64,000 nt of DNA from JACVRW01 sp963819635 (GTDB lineage Bacteria > Actinomycetota > Thermoleophilia > Solirubrobacterales > Thermoleophilaceae). The notes below the pieces were generated by a model. It was not told where the DNA came from. It did not search any database and was given only the letters and a program-made list of their open reading frames with translations. The DNA is taken from NCBI GenBank assembly GCA_963819635.1, contig CAWFWX010000011.1:248001-312000 (forward strand). Direction: 5' to 3'. A program made the translations under genes and the position numbers. Positions 42,646-52,731 of this stretch are shown piece after piece; the stretch's first letter is position 1, and each line of letters opens with the position of its first letter.

Positions 42646-43719
42646 TCAGTCCCGCCGAAGGAACGGCACCGCGTCGAGGAGGTCGTATGGAAACTCCTCG
42701 GCGCGGTTGCCGTCGCGGCCCGTGAGGGCCTCGGCGGCGCAGAGCGAGTTCAGCACCGACTCGTGAACAAGCTCGCCCGCGGCCTCGAACAGGTTCCGGA
42801 CCGCGGCCGAGTCGTCGCGTATGAAGCTGAACTCGTCACGGTCGCGCTCCACGCGGTGCGCGACGCGGTGAGCGGTCGAGAAGGCGATCACGTACTCGCC
42901 GCTCGCGTTCGACGCGAAGCTGCCGGCCCGGCCGAGGCCGAACGTCCCGCGCAGCGCGAGCCGCCGCAGCTGCCGCTCCGACAGCGGGGCGTCGGTCCCC
43001 AGCACGATCATGATCGAGCCACCCTGGTCCGGCGCCTCCTCGCCCGGCGGCTCCGGCGCCCCGCCGGCGGGCAGGTCGGCCTCCGGGCCGACCAGCAGGT
43101 GGAGGTCACGGCGCGCGCCGTAGTTCGACACGACCAGGCAGCCGAACTGGTGGCCATCGACGACCCGCGACGAGGTCCCGACGCCCGACTTGAAGCCGAA
43201 GCAGGTGGTGCCCGTGCCGGCGCCCACAGCACCCTCGGACGTCTCGCTCGGACCGGCCGCCGCGATCGCCTCGAGCGCGTGCTCAGGGCGCACGGCGAGC
43301 GCGCGCGCATCCGACAGCCAGCCGTCGAAGCACTCGCCCACGATCACGTTGACGGTGTCGCGGTCGCGCGCCGCGCCCGGGTTCTGCTCGAGCAGGTGCC
43401 GGAGGCCGCCCTCCCACACGGCGCCCACCGACAGGGTGTTCGTGAGCAGGATCGGGCTCTCGACCGTGCCGAGCTCGGCGAGCTGTGTCAGCCCGGCCGC
43501 CTTGCCGTACGCGTTGACGGCGTGGTAGGCGCCCAGAACCTTCTGCTCGTAGAGGTTCCCCCCATGCGGGAGGATCGCGGTGACCCCGGTCCGCAACCGG
43601 TCGCCCTCCATGATCGTGCGGTGCCCGACCAGTACGCCGGGCACGTCGCAGAGCGCGTTCAGCTCCCCCGCCGGGAAGCGGCCAACCGCATAGCCGAGCT
43701 CACGAAGTCGTCTGCGCAC
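42646..43719 (-). CDS. P1 family (DmpA-type) peptidase
   Basis: A 357-residue N-terminal-nucleophile hydrolase. ALCDVPGVLVGHRTI, GTVESPILLTNTLSVGAV and GTGTTCFGFKSGVGT are typical of the family. The autocleavage site should precede the nucleophile Ser in the GSIMIVLGTDAPLSERQLRRLA region, giving two chains. It could be a D-aminopeptidase, a beta-peptidyl aminopeptidase or a nylon-oligomer hydrolase relative. It begins with GTG inside an inverted repeat. Confidence 0.88.
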   Translation of the reverse strand: MRRRLRELGYAVGRFPAGELNALCDVPGVLVGHRTIMEGDRLRTGVTAILPHGGNLYEQKVLGAYHAVNAYGKAAGLTQLAELGTVESPILLTNTLSVGAVWEGGLRHLLEQNPGAARDRDTVNVIVGECFDGWLSDARALAVRPEHALEAIAAAGPSETSEGAVGAGTGTTCFGFKSGVGTSSRVVDGHQFGCLVVSNYGARRDLHLLVGPEADLPAGGAPEPPGEEAPDQGGSIMIVLGTDAPLSERQLRRLALRGTFGLGRAGSFASNASGEYVIAFSTAHRVAHRVERDRDEFSFIRDDSAAVRNLFEAAGELVHESVLNSLCAAEALTGRDGNRAEEFPYDLLDAVPFLRRD

Positions 43720-43730
43720 CGGTTGCGCAG
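43712..43730. promoter_or_regulatory. Inverted repeat across the P1 peptidase start codon
   Basis: CTGCGCA-CCGGT-TGCGCAG, a perfect 7-base inverted repeat with 5-base spacer, overlaps the GTG start (43719-43717). It may be an operator or an mRNA hairpin covering the start. Confidence 0.4.
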
Positions 43731-43793
43731 CTTAAGCGGGCGTGAATCGGGGAAAGGTGCGGTGACCCGATACCCGGCTAGGGAAGGAGTCCC

Positions 43794-43859
43794 ATGTACA
43801 TCGGTGTTGGAACCATCCTGCTGATCCTGCTGATCGTCCTGATCGTCTTCGTGCTCTAG
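43794..43859 (+). CDS. 21-residue membrane microprotein
   Basis: ATG at 43794 with AAGGAG at 43784-43789 opens a 22-codon frame. The product, MYIGVGTILLILLIVLIVFVL, is almost entirely one membrane helix with no charged residue. It ends inside the stop region of the convergent trypsin gene. The strong binding site and hydrophobic coding pattern support a real gene. Similar one-helix microproteins occur in other actinobacteria, role unknown. Confidence 0.6.
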   Translation: MYIGVGTILLILLIVLIVFVL

Positions 43860-44773
43860 CGGAGGGCGCCTTCGCTCGGCTCATTGCCGTGCCGCTGCGC
43901 CCAGCGGCGCTGCGCGGCACGCCGCTTGGCGCGGCGGACGCGCTGCTTCTTGGTGGCGCGGCTCGCGCCGGCGCTCACGCCGGTGCCGGTGGTCTGGGCG
44001 ATCCAGGGCCGCAGCGTCTCGTCGGCAACCCGGCCGTACACGCCGGGCTTGCCGGGGCGTGCGCAACCCTCGCCGAAGCTGGTGGTCCCGACCACGCGAA
44101 GGGCGCCGCCCGACGTGCGGCCGAACATCGGCCCGCCGGAGTCGCCCTGGCAGGTGTCGACGCCGCCCTCGGGGAAGCCCGCGCAGACCATCGTGCTCGG
44201 ATCGAAGTCGCTGTACGCGCCGGCGCAGTACTGATCGGTGGTGATCGGCACGCGCGCCTCCTGGAGGGTGTCGGGCGTGTCGCCGCCCTCCTCGGTTGCA
44301 CCCCAGCCGACGATCGTCTCGAGCGTGCCCGCCGTCCAGAGGCTCCGCTCGGCGGCGCCCGCCACCTGCGTCGGCGCCATCGTGGAGCTCTGCGAGAGCC
44401 GGATCAGCGAGATGTCGTAACCCGACGTGGCTATGTAGTTCGGGTGGACGACCACGCTGCTGGCGCTGCGCTCTTCCCCGTCGTCCTGGGTGACCCCGCC
44501 GATGCGAACGTTGATGAGCTGCGGCGGCCAGCTGGCCGGGGATGCGACGGCAGCGCCGGTGACGCTCCCGCAGTGGCCGGCGCTCAGCACCCAGTCGGGC
44601 GTGACCAGCGTGCCGGTGCAGAGGAACGGCCCGAAGGTGATCTCGGCGACCGATGGGTACTCGCCCGGGCTCGCGTTCTCGCCGCCCACCACGGCGGACG
44701 AGGGAGCGGCGGTCACGCCGAGCAGCGCGACGGCGATCACGGGCATGGCGAGGATCCGGCGCAGGCGGGTCAT
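43856..44773 (-). CDS. Secreted trypsin-like serine protease
   Basis: A 305-residue S1A protease. A signal peptide (residues 1-27) ends near AAPSSA, and the mature chain starts VVGGENASPGEYPSV, the canonical activation N-terminus. Triad: His in SAGHCG, Asp in GYDISLIRL, Ser in CQGDSGGPM. The Cys pattern supports disulfides. The last 40 residues are strongly basic (KKQRVRRAKRRAAQRR). ATG 44773 is preferred over 44791. It is divergent from the P450 gene. Confidence 0.92.
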   Translation of the reverse strand: MTRLRRILAMPVIAVALLGVTAAPSSAVVGGENASPGEYPSVAEITFGPFLCTGTLVTPDWVLSAGHCGSVTGAAVASPASWPPQLINVRIGGVTQDDGEERSASSVVVHPNYIATSGYDISLIRLSQSSTMAPTQVAGAAERSLWTAGTLETIVGWGATEEGGDTPDTLQEARVPITTDQYCAGAYSDFDPSTMVCAGFPEGGVDTCQGDSGGPMFGRTSGGALRVVGTTSFGEGCARPGKPGVYGRVADETLRPWIAQTTGTGVSAGASRATKKQRVRRAKRRAAQRRWAQRHGNEPSEGALR

Positions 44774-44822
44774 GTGTGCTGCAACGCACACTTCTCGGGA
44801 AACTTGCGGTTACATTCCGCAC

Positions 44823-46145
44823 ATGCCGGCCGAGCTGCCGCCCGGGCCGCGGCTTCCGCGAACGCTCCAGACGATCGCCTGGTGGAGCCGCACCGTCCCG
44901 TTCCTGGAGCGGTGCCGCGAGCGCCACGGAAAGCGCTTCACGATGCGGCTGCTCCAGACGCCGCCGTTCGTGCACCACTCGGAGCCGGAGCACCTGCGCG
45001 AGATCTTCACCGCCCCGCCCGAGGTGCTCCACCCGGGCGAGGGGGCGAAGCTGCTCGAGCCCGTGGTCGGGGCGAACTCCGTGATCCTGCTCGACGAGCG
45101 CGCGCACCTCAGCCAGCGCAAGCTGATGCTGCCGGCCTTCCACGGCGAGAAGATGCAGCGCCTCTCCGGGCTGATGCAGGACGTGACCGAGCGCGAAGTG
45201 GCGCGCTGGCCGCGCGACGAGCCCATCCAGCTGCACCCGCGCCTCCAAGCGCTCACCCTCGAGATCATCCTGCGCGCGGTCTTCGGGCTCGAGTCGGGCG
45301 AGCGGCTCGACGCGATGCGCAGCCGGCTCACGGGCATCCTCCAGTTCGGCGCGAACCCGGCCTCGACGCTCCCTCTGCTCCAGAGGGGGAAGACGTGGCG
45401 CGCGTTCGAGCGGGGGCGCGCCGACGCCGACGCGATGATCTACGAGACGATCGACGAGCGAAGACGCGACGAGGGCGAGGAACGCGACGACGTGCTGGCC
45501 ATGCTCCTCGAGGCGCGCCACGAGGACGGCTCGCCGATGTCGCCAGTGGAGCTGCGCGACGAGTTGATGACGCTGCTGGTGGCCGGCCACGAGACCACCG
45601 CCTCGGAGCTCGCCTGGGCCTTCGAGCGGCTCACGCGCACGCCGGAGGTGCTCGGGCGCCTCACCGAGGAGATCGACTCGGGCGACGACGACTCGTACGT
45701 GACCGCGACCGTGCACGAGACGCTCCGGCGCCGGCCCGTGCTGCCGAATGCGGCGCCGCGTCTGGTGATGGAGCCGGTCGAGGTCGGCGGCTGGCGCTAC
45801 GAGCCCGGCGTGTGCCTGATCCCAGACGCCTACCTGCTGCACCACGACCCGGACGTCTACCCCGATCCGTACGCCTTCCGCCCGGAGCGCTTCCTCGACG
45901 AGCAGCCCGGCACGTACACCTGGATCCCGTTCGGCGGCGGCCGGCGCCGCTGCCTCGGCGCGAGCTTCGCGCTGCTCGAGATGAAGATCGTGCTGCGCTC
46001 AGTGCTCGCGCAGGCCGAGCTGGCGCCCGCCGTGCCCCAAACCGAGGGAGCGCGCCGCCGGAGCATCACGCTGAGCCCGCGAGCGGGCAGTCGCGCGGTG
46101 CTGCGCGCACGCCGTCCTGTGCGAGTGCCCGCCGCCGCGGCCTAG
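44823..46145 (+). CDS. Cytochrome P450
   Basis: A 440-residue P450. I-helix oxygen motif AGHETT (254-259), K-helix ExxR (ETLR, 299-302), the PERF-type segment FRPERFLDE, and heme-binding FGGGRRRCLGA with ligand Cys377. It has no membrane anchor. Nearest in character to the CYP110-like bacterial group; substrate unknown. A ferredoxin gene is 18 kb away and no reductase adjoins it. Confidence 0.93.
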   Translation: MPAELPPGPRLPRTLQTIAWWSRTVPFLERCRERHGKRFTMRLLQTPPFVHHSEPEHLREIFTAPPEVLHPGEGAKLLEPVVGANSVILLDERAHLSQRKLMLPAFHGEKMQRLSGLMQDVTEREVARWPRDEPIQLHPRLQALTLEIILRAVFGLESGERLDAMRSRLTGILQFGANPASTLPLLQRGKTWRAFERGRADADAMIYETIDERRRDEGEERDDVLAMLLEARHEDGSPMSPVELRDELMTLLVAGHETTASELAWAFERLTRTPEVLGRLTEEIDSGDDDSYVTATVHETLRRRPVLPNAAPRLVMEPVEVGGWRYEPGVCLIPDAYLLHHDPDVYPDPYAFRPERFLDEQPGTYTWIPFGGGRRRCLGASFALLEMKIVLRSVLAQAELAPAVPQTEGARRRSITLSPRAGSRAVLRARRPVRVPAAAA

Positions 46146-46506
46146 CTCGGCCGGTACGTCCCGAACGACCAGAGGTTCCCCTCGGGGTCGCGCGCCGTGA
46201 ACTCGCGCGAGCCGTAGTCCTGGTCAGTCAGCTCGCGCTCGATCGTCGCGCCGGCTTCCTTCGCGCGATCGTGGAGCGCGTCCGGGTCGTCCACCACCAC
46301 GTAGAGCGACTGCCTTCCGGCGGTTGAAGCGCTCCTCGCCCGTTCGTCGACCCGATCATCACGAACTGGTCGCCGAGCCCAGCTCCCGTGGGACGCCCCC
46401 TCTCGCCGTCGTACACGGCGTGGCTCTCGAACCCGAACGCGCGCTCCAGGAAGTCGATCGCGGCCCGCGCGTCCGCGTACTTCAGGACCGGATAGAAGGT
46501 CTGCAT
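46142..46506 (-). pseudogene. VOC-family protein, split by an apparent 1-base frameshift
   Basis: The first 80 residues (MQTFYPVLKYADARAAIDFLERAFGFESHAVYDGERG) match the VOC/glyoxalase domain up to ALQPPEG. At about 46312 the frame then shifts, and the continuation QSLYVVVDDPDALHDRAKEAGA...RELTDQDYGSREFTARDPEGNLWSFGTYRPS reads in another frame to a stop at 46142. One missing base in GAAGGCAG explains it. The intact protein would be about 121 residues. Confidence 0.78.
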
Positions 46507-46516
46507 GCCGCCGAGG

Positions 46517-48421
46517 CTAGCCGCCCTGCCCCGGCGCGGGGAAGGCCAGCCAGTCCTCGGCAGCGAGGTTCGACAGGCTGTTCTGCTGGATCCCGGCGTC
46601 GGAGATCGTGACGAGCCGTCCGCCCACGATCAGCGACCTCCGCACCGAGGCCGGCCACTGGTCGTACTGGTGGCTGGTCCGCCCCACCTCGGCGATTCCC
46701 TGCGCTGAGTCGACCGCCAATCCGACCGCGCCGACGAAGGCGTTCTGTCCGTCGCCCCAGTGCTCGAGCGGCACGACCGCGAGCTTCGCCGGCGCCCACC
46801 AGAGGAAGGCGTGGTGATCCCACTCGGCGGCGCTCGACGATGCGCTGCCGAGCGTCCGCTGGTGCAGCCGAGCCGGCTTGGCCGGGTCCGACACGTCGAA
46901 CAGCGAGACCTGCGTGCCAATCAGCCGGCCGTCCGTCGTCGCGTCCTGCCCGACTCCGATCAGCAGATCCTTCCCGACCGGGTGGAGGTAAGCGGAGTAG
47001 CCCGGGATCTTCAGCTCGCCGGCCACGCGCGGAGCCGCCGGGCGCGAGAGATCGATCGTGTACAGCGGGTCGATCTGGCGGAAGGTCACCACGTAGCCCA
47101 CCTCGCCGAGGAACCGCACGCCGCGGATCAGCTCGCCCCTGCCGAGCCCTCCGACCTGCCCGAGCTGGACCAGCGCGCCGTCGCGCTGGGCGAGCGTCAC
47201 CACTCCACTCTCGCTCGCAGCCTCCGGCCCCTCCGTTCGTGACCGCGTCGTCGCCACGCGCAGCACGTTCTCGTGCTCGGACATCGAGAACTGGTTCAGC
47301 AGATGACCTGCGACCCGGCCGCTCGCAACGTAGGTCGTCGAACCGGGATCGGACGTGTCGAACTTGTGCAGCTGGGTGTTGTCGCCGGGCAGCGGGTCGG
47401 TCGCGTCCGGAGAGTCGGCCGACCATTTCTCGAGGCTGACGTAGAGGGCTCGCTTCGACGCGTAGACCGTCTGGCCGCCGCCCTGGACGGCGTCCGAGTC
47501 GACGGCGGGGAGGCCCCTGTCCATGTCGATCGTCAGCACCGTCAGCAGGTCGACGCCCGAGTGCACCGCGGGGCGCAGCACGCGCCGGCAGGGCGCCGCG
47601 AACCGGAACCGCGGACGGCCGCCGGTCGAACGGCGCAGCACGCGGCGCGGCAGCCAGCCGCGCACCTGTGCGCGCAGCTCCGGCTCCACGACCGCGCGCG
47701 GCCGCGACCAAAGCACCACGCGCGCCGTGTCACCGCTGAGCCGCGAGCTCAGATGCTCGCCGCGAATCCGCTCGGTCGCGCGCACCTTCATCGCGGCCGG
47801 GTCGCTGACGTCGATCTCCTTGAGCTGTGTCACCGCGTCCACGAACCCGGGAACGAAGTCGCCGGACGCGACCGGCCCGTCGCCGTCGGGCGTGGGCACT
47901 CCGCCGTAGGGCGTCGTCTGCGAGATCACGAGCAGCCGGTCCCCATCGAGGAGCATCTGATGACCCCAGCCCTCGAGCTCGAGCGAGCCCAGCTCGTCGA
48001 GTCCGTCTGCCTTCACCGCGTGCAGCCGGTTGGCTGTGATGACGAAGATCACGCCGCGGGCAGCCTTCACGAGGTCGGGCTCATCGACGCCCGGCTCCTG
48101 CACGTTCGTGCCGGAGTCGCCCGAGGTTTCCTCCGCCCCGGGCGCGCTGCCTCCGTCGGGCGCGGCCGGGGCCGGCACTCCTCTGGGCTGCGGACCGATC
48201 AACGGCTCCGGGAAGGCGATCGGCGGCGGGGCGCCGACCCCGAGGCGTACGTGTCGCCGTCCGTAGCGGACCAGCGCGCCGCACGACGCGAATGACTTCA
48301 GCCGCACCTTCTTCGCGATCCGCGACTTCGCCCCCGAGCGCCCGTCGTCCGCGGCGAGCGACGCGCCCGGCAATGCCCCGAGTAGGAACAGCGCCATGAT
48401 CAGCGCGGCGCGCCTGGCCAT
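46517..48421 (-). CDS. Secreted C-terminal beta-propeller domain protein
   Basis: A 634-residue protein. A signal peptide (LIMALFLLGALPGASLA) precedes a spacer, then the Beta_propel family signature NVQEPGVDEPDLVKA at about 105-120 and repeated blade motifs (VYASKRALYVSLEKW, RFLGEVGYVVTFRQIDPLYTIDL, PLEHWGDGQNAFV). Such proteins are exported and of unknown function. ATG at 48421 is chosen at the signal peptide; the frame opens at 48457. It is divergent from the cyclopropane-synthase-like gene. Confidence 0.87.
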   Translation of the reverse strand: MARRAALIMALFLLGALPGASLAADDGRSGAKSRIAKKVRLKSFASCGALVRYGRRHVRLGVGAPPPIAFPEPLIGPQPRGVPAPAAPDGGSAPGAEETSGDSGTNVQEPGVDEPDLVKAARGVIFVITANRLHAVKADGLDELGSLELEGWGHQMLLDGDRLLVISQTTPYGGVPTPDGDGPVASGDFVPGFVDAVTQLKEIDVSDPAAMKVRATERIRGEHLSSRLSGDTARVVLWSRPRAVVEPELRAQVRGWLPRRVLRRSTGGRPRFRFAAPCRRVLRPAVHSGVDLLTVLTIDMDRGLPAVDSDAVQGGGQTVYASKRALYVSLEKWSADSPDATDPLPGDNTQLHKFDTSDPGSTTYVASGRVAGHLLNQFSMSEHENVLRVATTRSRTEGPEAASESGVVTLAQRDGALVQLGQVGGLGRGELIRGVRFLGEVGYVVTFRQIDPLYTIDLSRPAAPRVAGELKIPGYSAYLHPVGKDLLIGVGQDATTDGRLIGTQVSLFDVSDPAKPARLHQRTLGSASSSAAEWDHHAFLWWAPAKLAVVPLEHWGDGQNAFVGAVGLAVDSAQGIAEVGRTSHQYDQWPASVRRSLIVGGRLVTISDAGIQQNSLSNLAAEDWLAFPAPGQGG

Positions 48422-48456
48422 GGCGATGAGCCTATCGGTAAGTTTGGAGGGGCCCA

Positions 48457-49659
48457 ATGCGATCAGGCGAGCGCTTCCTGAAGGAGATCGAGCAGGCCCT
48501 CCCCGAGCGGCCGTTTGGCGTACGGCTCTGGGACGGCAGCACGCTAGCGCCCACGAACGGCGGGGGACCGACGTTCGAGGTCCGCTCGCCCGACGCGCTC
48601 GGACACGCGCTGCTCGCGCCGGGCCAGCTGGGGCTGGGCCGGGCGTACGTCTCCGGAGCGCTCGACGTCGACGACCTCGAGGGCACGCTCGTACTCCTCG
48701 AGGAGTGGGAGCCGCCCGCTCTCGACCGCCCCACCCAGGCGCGGCTGGCGCTGGCCGCCGCCCGCGCGTTCGGGCTCCGGCGACCTCCGGCGCGTCCGGC
48801 CGCGGAGCTGCGGCCGAAGGGCAGGCGCCACAGCGTTGCGCGCGATGCGCGGGCGGTGCGGCACCACTACGACGTCTCGAACGACTTCTTCCGGCTCCTC
48901 CTCGGCGATTCGCTCATCTACAGCTGCGCGATCTTCTCGCGCGGAGCTAGGACGCTCGAGGAGGCCCAGGACACGAAGCTGGAGCTGGTCTGCACGAAGC
49001 TGGGTCTCCGGCCGGGCCAGCGCGTGCTCGACATCGGCTGCGGCTGGGGCAGCTTTGCGCTCCACGCGGCTGAGAACCACGGCGTCCACGTGGTGGGCAT
49101 CACGCTGTCGGAGCCGCAGGCCGCGCTTGCGCGGAAGCGCGCCGAGGAGCGCGGGCTGGGCGACCGCGTGGAGTTCCGCGTCGTGGACTACCGCGAGCTC
49201 ACGGGCGAGCCCTTCGACGCCGTCGCGAGCATCGGGATGGTCGAGCACGTCGGCGCGGCCAAGATCGACGTCTATGCGCGCCAGCTGCTGCACATGGTCC
49301 GCCCCGGCGGCCGGGTGCTGAACCACGGGATCGCGCGGCTCCGGCTCGGCGAGCCCGAGGCGGGACCGTTCTCGGAGCGCTACGTCTTCCCGGACGGCGC
49401 TCCGCTCCACCTGTCGCGGGTCCAGCTCGCGCTCGAGCACGCGGGGCTCGAGACCGAGCACGTCGAGGGGTTCCGGAGCGACTACGCCGAGACGCTGCGC
49501 CACTGGGCGCGCAACCTCGACGACAACCTCGACGAGGCCACGCGGCTCGCCGGCACCGAGCGCGTCCGCGTCTGGCGGCTCTTCCTGCGCGCCGCGCGGC
49601 GCGGCTTCGAGACCGGCTTCACGTCGGTGTACCAGGTGCGCTGCTCTAGACCTACCTGA
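48457..49659 (+). CDS. cfa: Cyclopropane-fatty-acyl-phospholipid synthase family methyltransferase
   Basis: A 400-residue SAM-dependent methyltransferase. AVRHHYDVSNDFFRLLLG, the SAM-binding VLDIGCGWGSFALHAAE, GMVEHVGAAKIDVYARQL and a C-terminal GFRSDYAETLRHWARNL are hallmarks. It acts on unsaturated phospholipid acyl chains. An acyl-CoA desaturase gene is 3 kb downstream, so both could modify membrane lipids. Confidence 0.92.
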   Translation: MRSGERFLKEIEQALPERPFGVRLWDGSTLAPTNGGGPTFEVRSPDALGHALLAPGQLGLGRAYVSGALDVDDLEGTLVLLEEWEPPALDRPTQARLALAAARAFGLRRPPARPAAELRPKGRRHSVARDARAVRHHYDVSNDFFRLLLGDSLIYSCAIFSRGARTLEEAQDTKLELVCTKLGLRPGQRVLDIGCGWGSFALHAAENHGVHVVGITLSEPQAALARKRAEERGLGDRVEFRVVDYRELTGEPFDAVASIGMVEHVGAAKIDVYARQLLHMVRPGGRVLNHGIARLRLGEPEAGPFSERYVFPDGAPLHLSRVQLALEHAGLETEHVEGFRSDYAETLRHWARNLDDNLDEATRLAGTERVRVWRLFLRAARRGFETGFTSVYQVRCSRPT

Positions 49660-50500
49660 GCGCCGCGGTCAGGAGTGCCGAAGCGCCCAGCATCCCGCCC
49701 AGGTTCGGGTGGACGGGCGCGGCCGCGTTCACCGGCACGACCGGCTCGACCCACCGGATCACGGGCGGCTGGCAGGCGTCGTGGCCGATGCTCGCCGTGT
49801 ACCAGTCGAGCAGCTCCGCGCCGTTCGCCGCCGCCTGCTCGGCGAGCATCGCGTTCAGCTCCTTCTGCTTCGCGCGCACGTACGGCACGTCGCCGTCCGT
49901 GATCGGCATCTGGGGCCAGCAGCCGGGTCCGCTGTCCGGCAGGATCGCCGCGTAGTTCACGACCAGCACGCGCGCGCTCGGTGAGCGCGTGTGAATGCCC
50001 TGGAGCACGCCGGCGACCAGCGGAGCGGTCGCCTTGATGCGCTCGCTGATCTCGTCGCGTCCGTTCACGACGTACTTGTCCTGGCACGGCGTGCCCTGGT
50101 TCGACGTGCTCGTGCAGTCCCTGGCGATGCCCGAGAAGCCGATGTCGTTGCCCCCGATCTGGAGCGTGACGATGTTCGTCGTGGCGCCGAGGCGGTCGAA
50201 CTGCGGCGGGTTGGGCCCGTCGGGCGAGACGCCCTGCGGATTCTCCATGTCCTCTGTCTCGGCGCCGCTGCAACTCGCGTCGGTGAGGGCGAGGCCGAGG
50301 TTGCGCGCCGTGAGGTTCGAATAGTTGTTGTTCGACTTGAGGCACCCGAAGAGCGGTACCTGAAGCGGGATCAGCGGGCCGGCCGCGTACGAGTCGCCGA
50401 GCGACACGAACTCCTCCCCTGCCGCGGATGCCGGTCCCGCCAGCACCAGCATCGAGACCAACACAGCCAGCAGTGGCTTCCCCCGCGTGATCATGCGCAC
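49652..50500 (-). CDS. Secreted SGNH/GDSL hydrolase
   Basis: A 282-residue protein. A signal peptide (residues 1-27, LVSMLVLAGPASAAGEE) precedes the SGNH blocks: nucleophile Ser in SLGDSYAAG, Gly in the ASCSGA area, Asn in IGGNDIGFS and His in PVHPNLGG. It resembles the Streptomyces lipase group with several disulfide Cys. It should hydrolyse esters outside the cell. It overlaps the methyltransferase stop by 8 bases. Confidence 0.9.
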   Translation of the reverse strand: MRMITRGKPLLAVLVSMLVLAGPASAAGEEFVSLGDSYAAGPLIPLQVPLFGCLKSNNNYSNLTARNLGLALTDASCSGAETEDMENPQGVSPDGPNPPQFDRLGATTNIVTLQIGGNDIGFSGIARDCTSTSNQGTPCQDKYVVNGRDEISERIKATAPLVAGVLQGIHTRSPSARVLVVNYAAILPDSGPGCWPQMPITDGDVPYVRAKQKELNAMLAEQAAANGAELLDWYTASIGHDACQPPVIRWVEPVVPVNAAAPVHPNLGGMLGASALLTAALR

Positions 50501-51326
50501 GTTCTTCCCGGCATCGGTCGCCGGGTAACCGGAGAACTAGCGCGCCACGAGGGCGAGCAGCCGGTCTGCGATGAGCTCGGGCTTCTCGTCGACGACGAAG
50601 TGGGTCGCGTCCGCGACGAGCTCGAGCTCGATCAGGTCGCTCTGCGCGGCCGCGTCCTCCACGGCGCGCGTGGTGATCACGACGTCGCGCTGCCCGAACA
50701 CGATCCTGGTGGGCACGCGGAGCTCGCTCGGAGAGTGGCCGCCGCCGCGCAGGACCCGCGGCATCTCCCGCAGGAAGAACGCGCGGTAGAGCCGCTCGGT
50801 CGCCCGGGCCCGCTCGCCACCGAGGCGCGAGGCGAACGCTTCGCGCGCCTCCTCGGGAATCGCGCGCGGGCCGAGCGTGCGGCCCACCCACCCACCCAGG
50901 CCGGGTGTCGAGAGGACCGGCATGTACAGGAATCTCCAGGCGTCGCGGGCCGCCACCTTCCTGTCGCGCGGCGGCCAGGGCGGCAGCACGTTCATCGCGA
51001 GGAGCGCCCTGACCCGTTCGGGGTGCTCGAGCGCCAGCAGGAAGGCCACGTAGCCGCCCCAGTCGTGTCCCGCGACCGTGACCTCGTCCACGCCGAGCTC
51101 GTCCAGAAGGGCGAGCACGTCGCGCATCAGCTGTGCCTTCTCGTACCCGCCCTTCGGGACATCGGTCCAGCCGAAGCCACGGAGGTCCGGCGCGATCACC
51201 CGCGCGTGCGGCGCGACCGCGGGAATCACGTCGCGCCACAGATACCAGTGCTGCGGCCAGCCGTGGAGCAGGAGCACCGGCGGGCCGTCGCCCGCCAGCG
51301 CCACGTGTGTGCGCAGCCCGCCCGCG

Positions 51327-52520
<1,194 letters not shown>

Positions 52521-52532
52521 ATTGCTCCTGAC

Positions 52533-52556
52533 GACGGCCGCTCTGAGACGGCCGCT
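52533..52556 (-). promoter_or_regulatory. Repeated element in the DEAD-box leader
   Basis: GACGGCCGCT occurs twice on the plus strand (52533-52542 and 52547-52556), giving a direct repeat that can also fold through its CGGCCG cores. It lies about 15 bases before the helicase start, just upstream of its AGGAGC binding site, in a 211-base leader. It could control translation; nothing else recognisable is in the leader. Confidence 0.35.
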
Positions 52557-52731
52557 AGCTATCTGGGAGATTCATCTGACCCAGATCGCTACTGCCACCG
52601 GAGACAAGAACCTCGCGGGCGACGGCGCCGCCCACTGGCCTCACCGTAGCAGGCGTGAAACTTCTACCCGCCTGTTTGGGTAGGGTCATGCAAGGCCAGC
52701 GGGGGGCCGCGATGCAAGGAGCACAGGCCAG

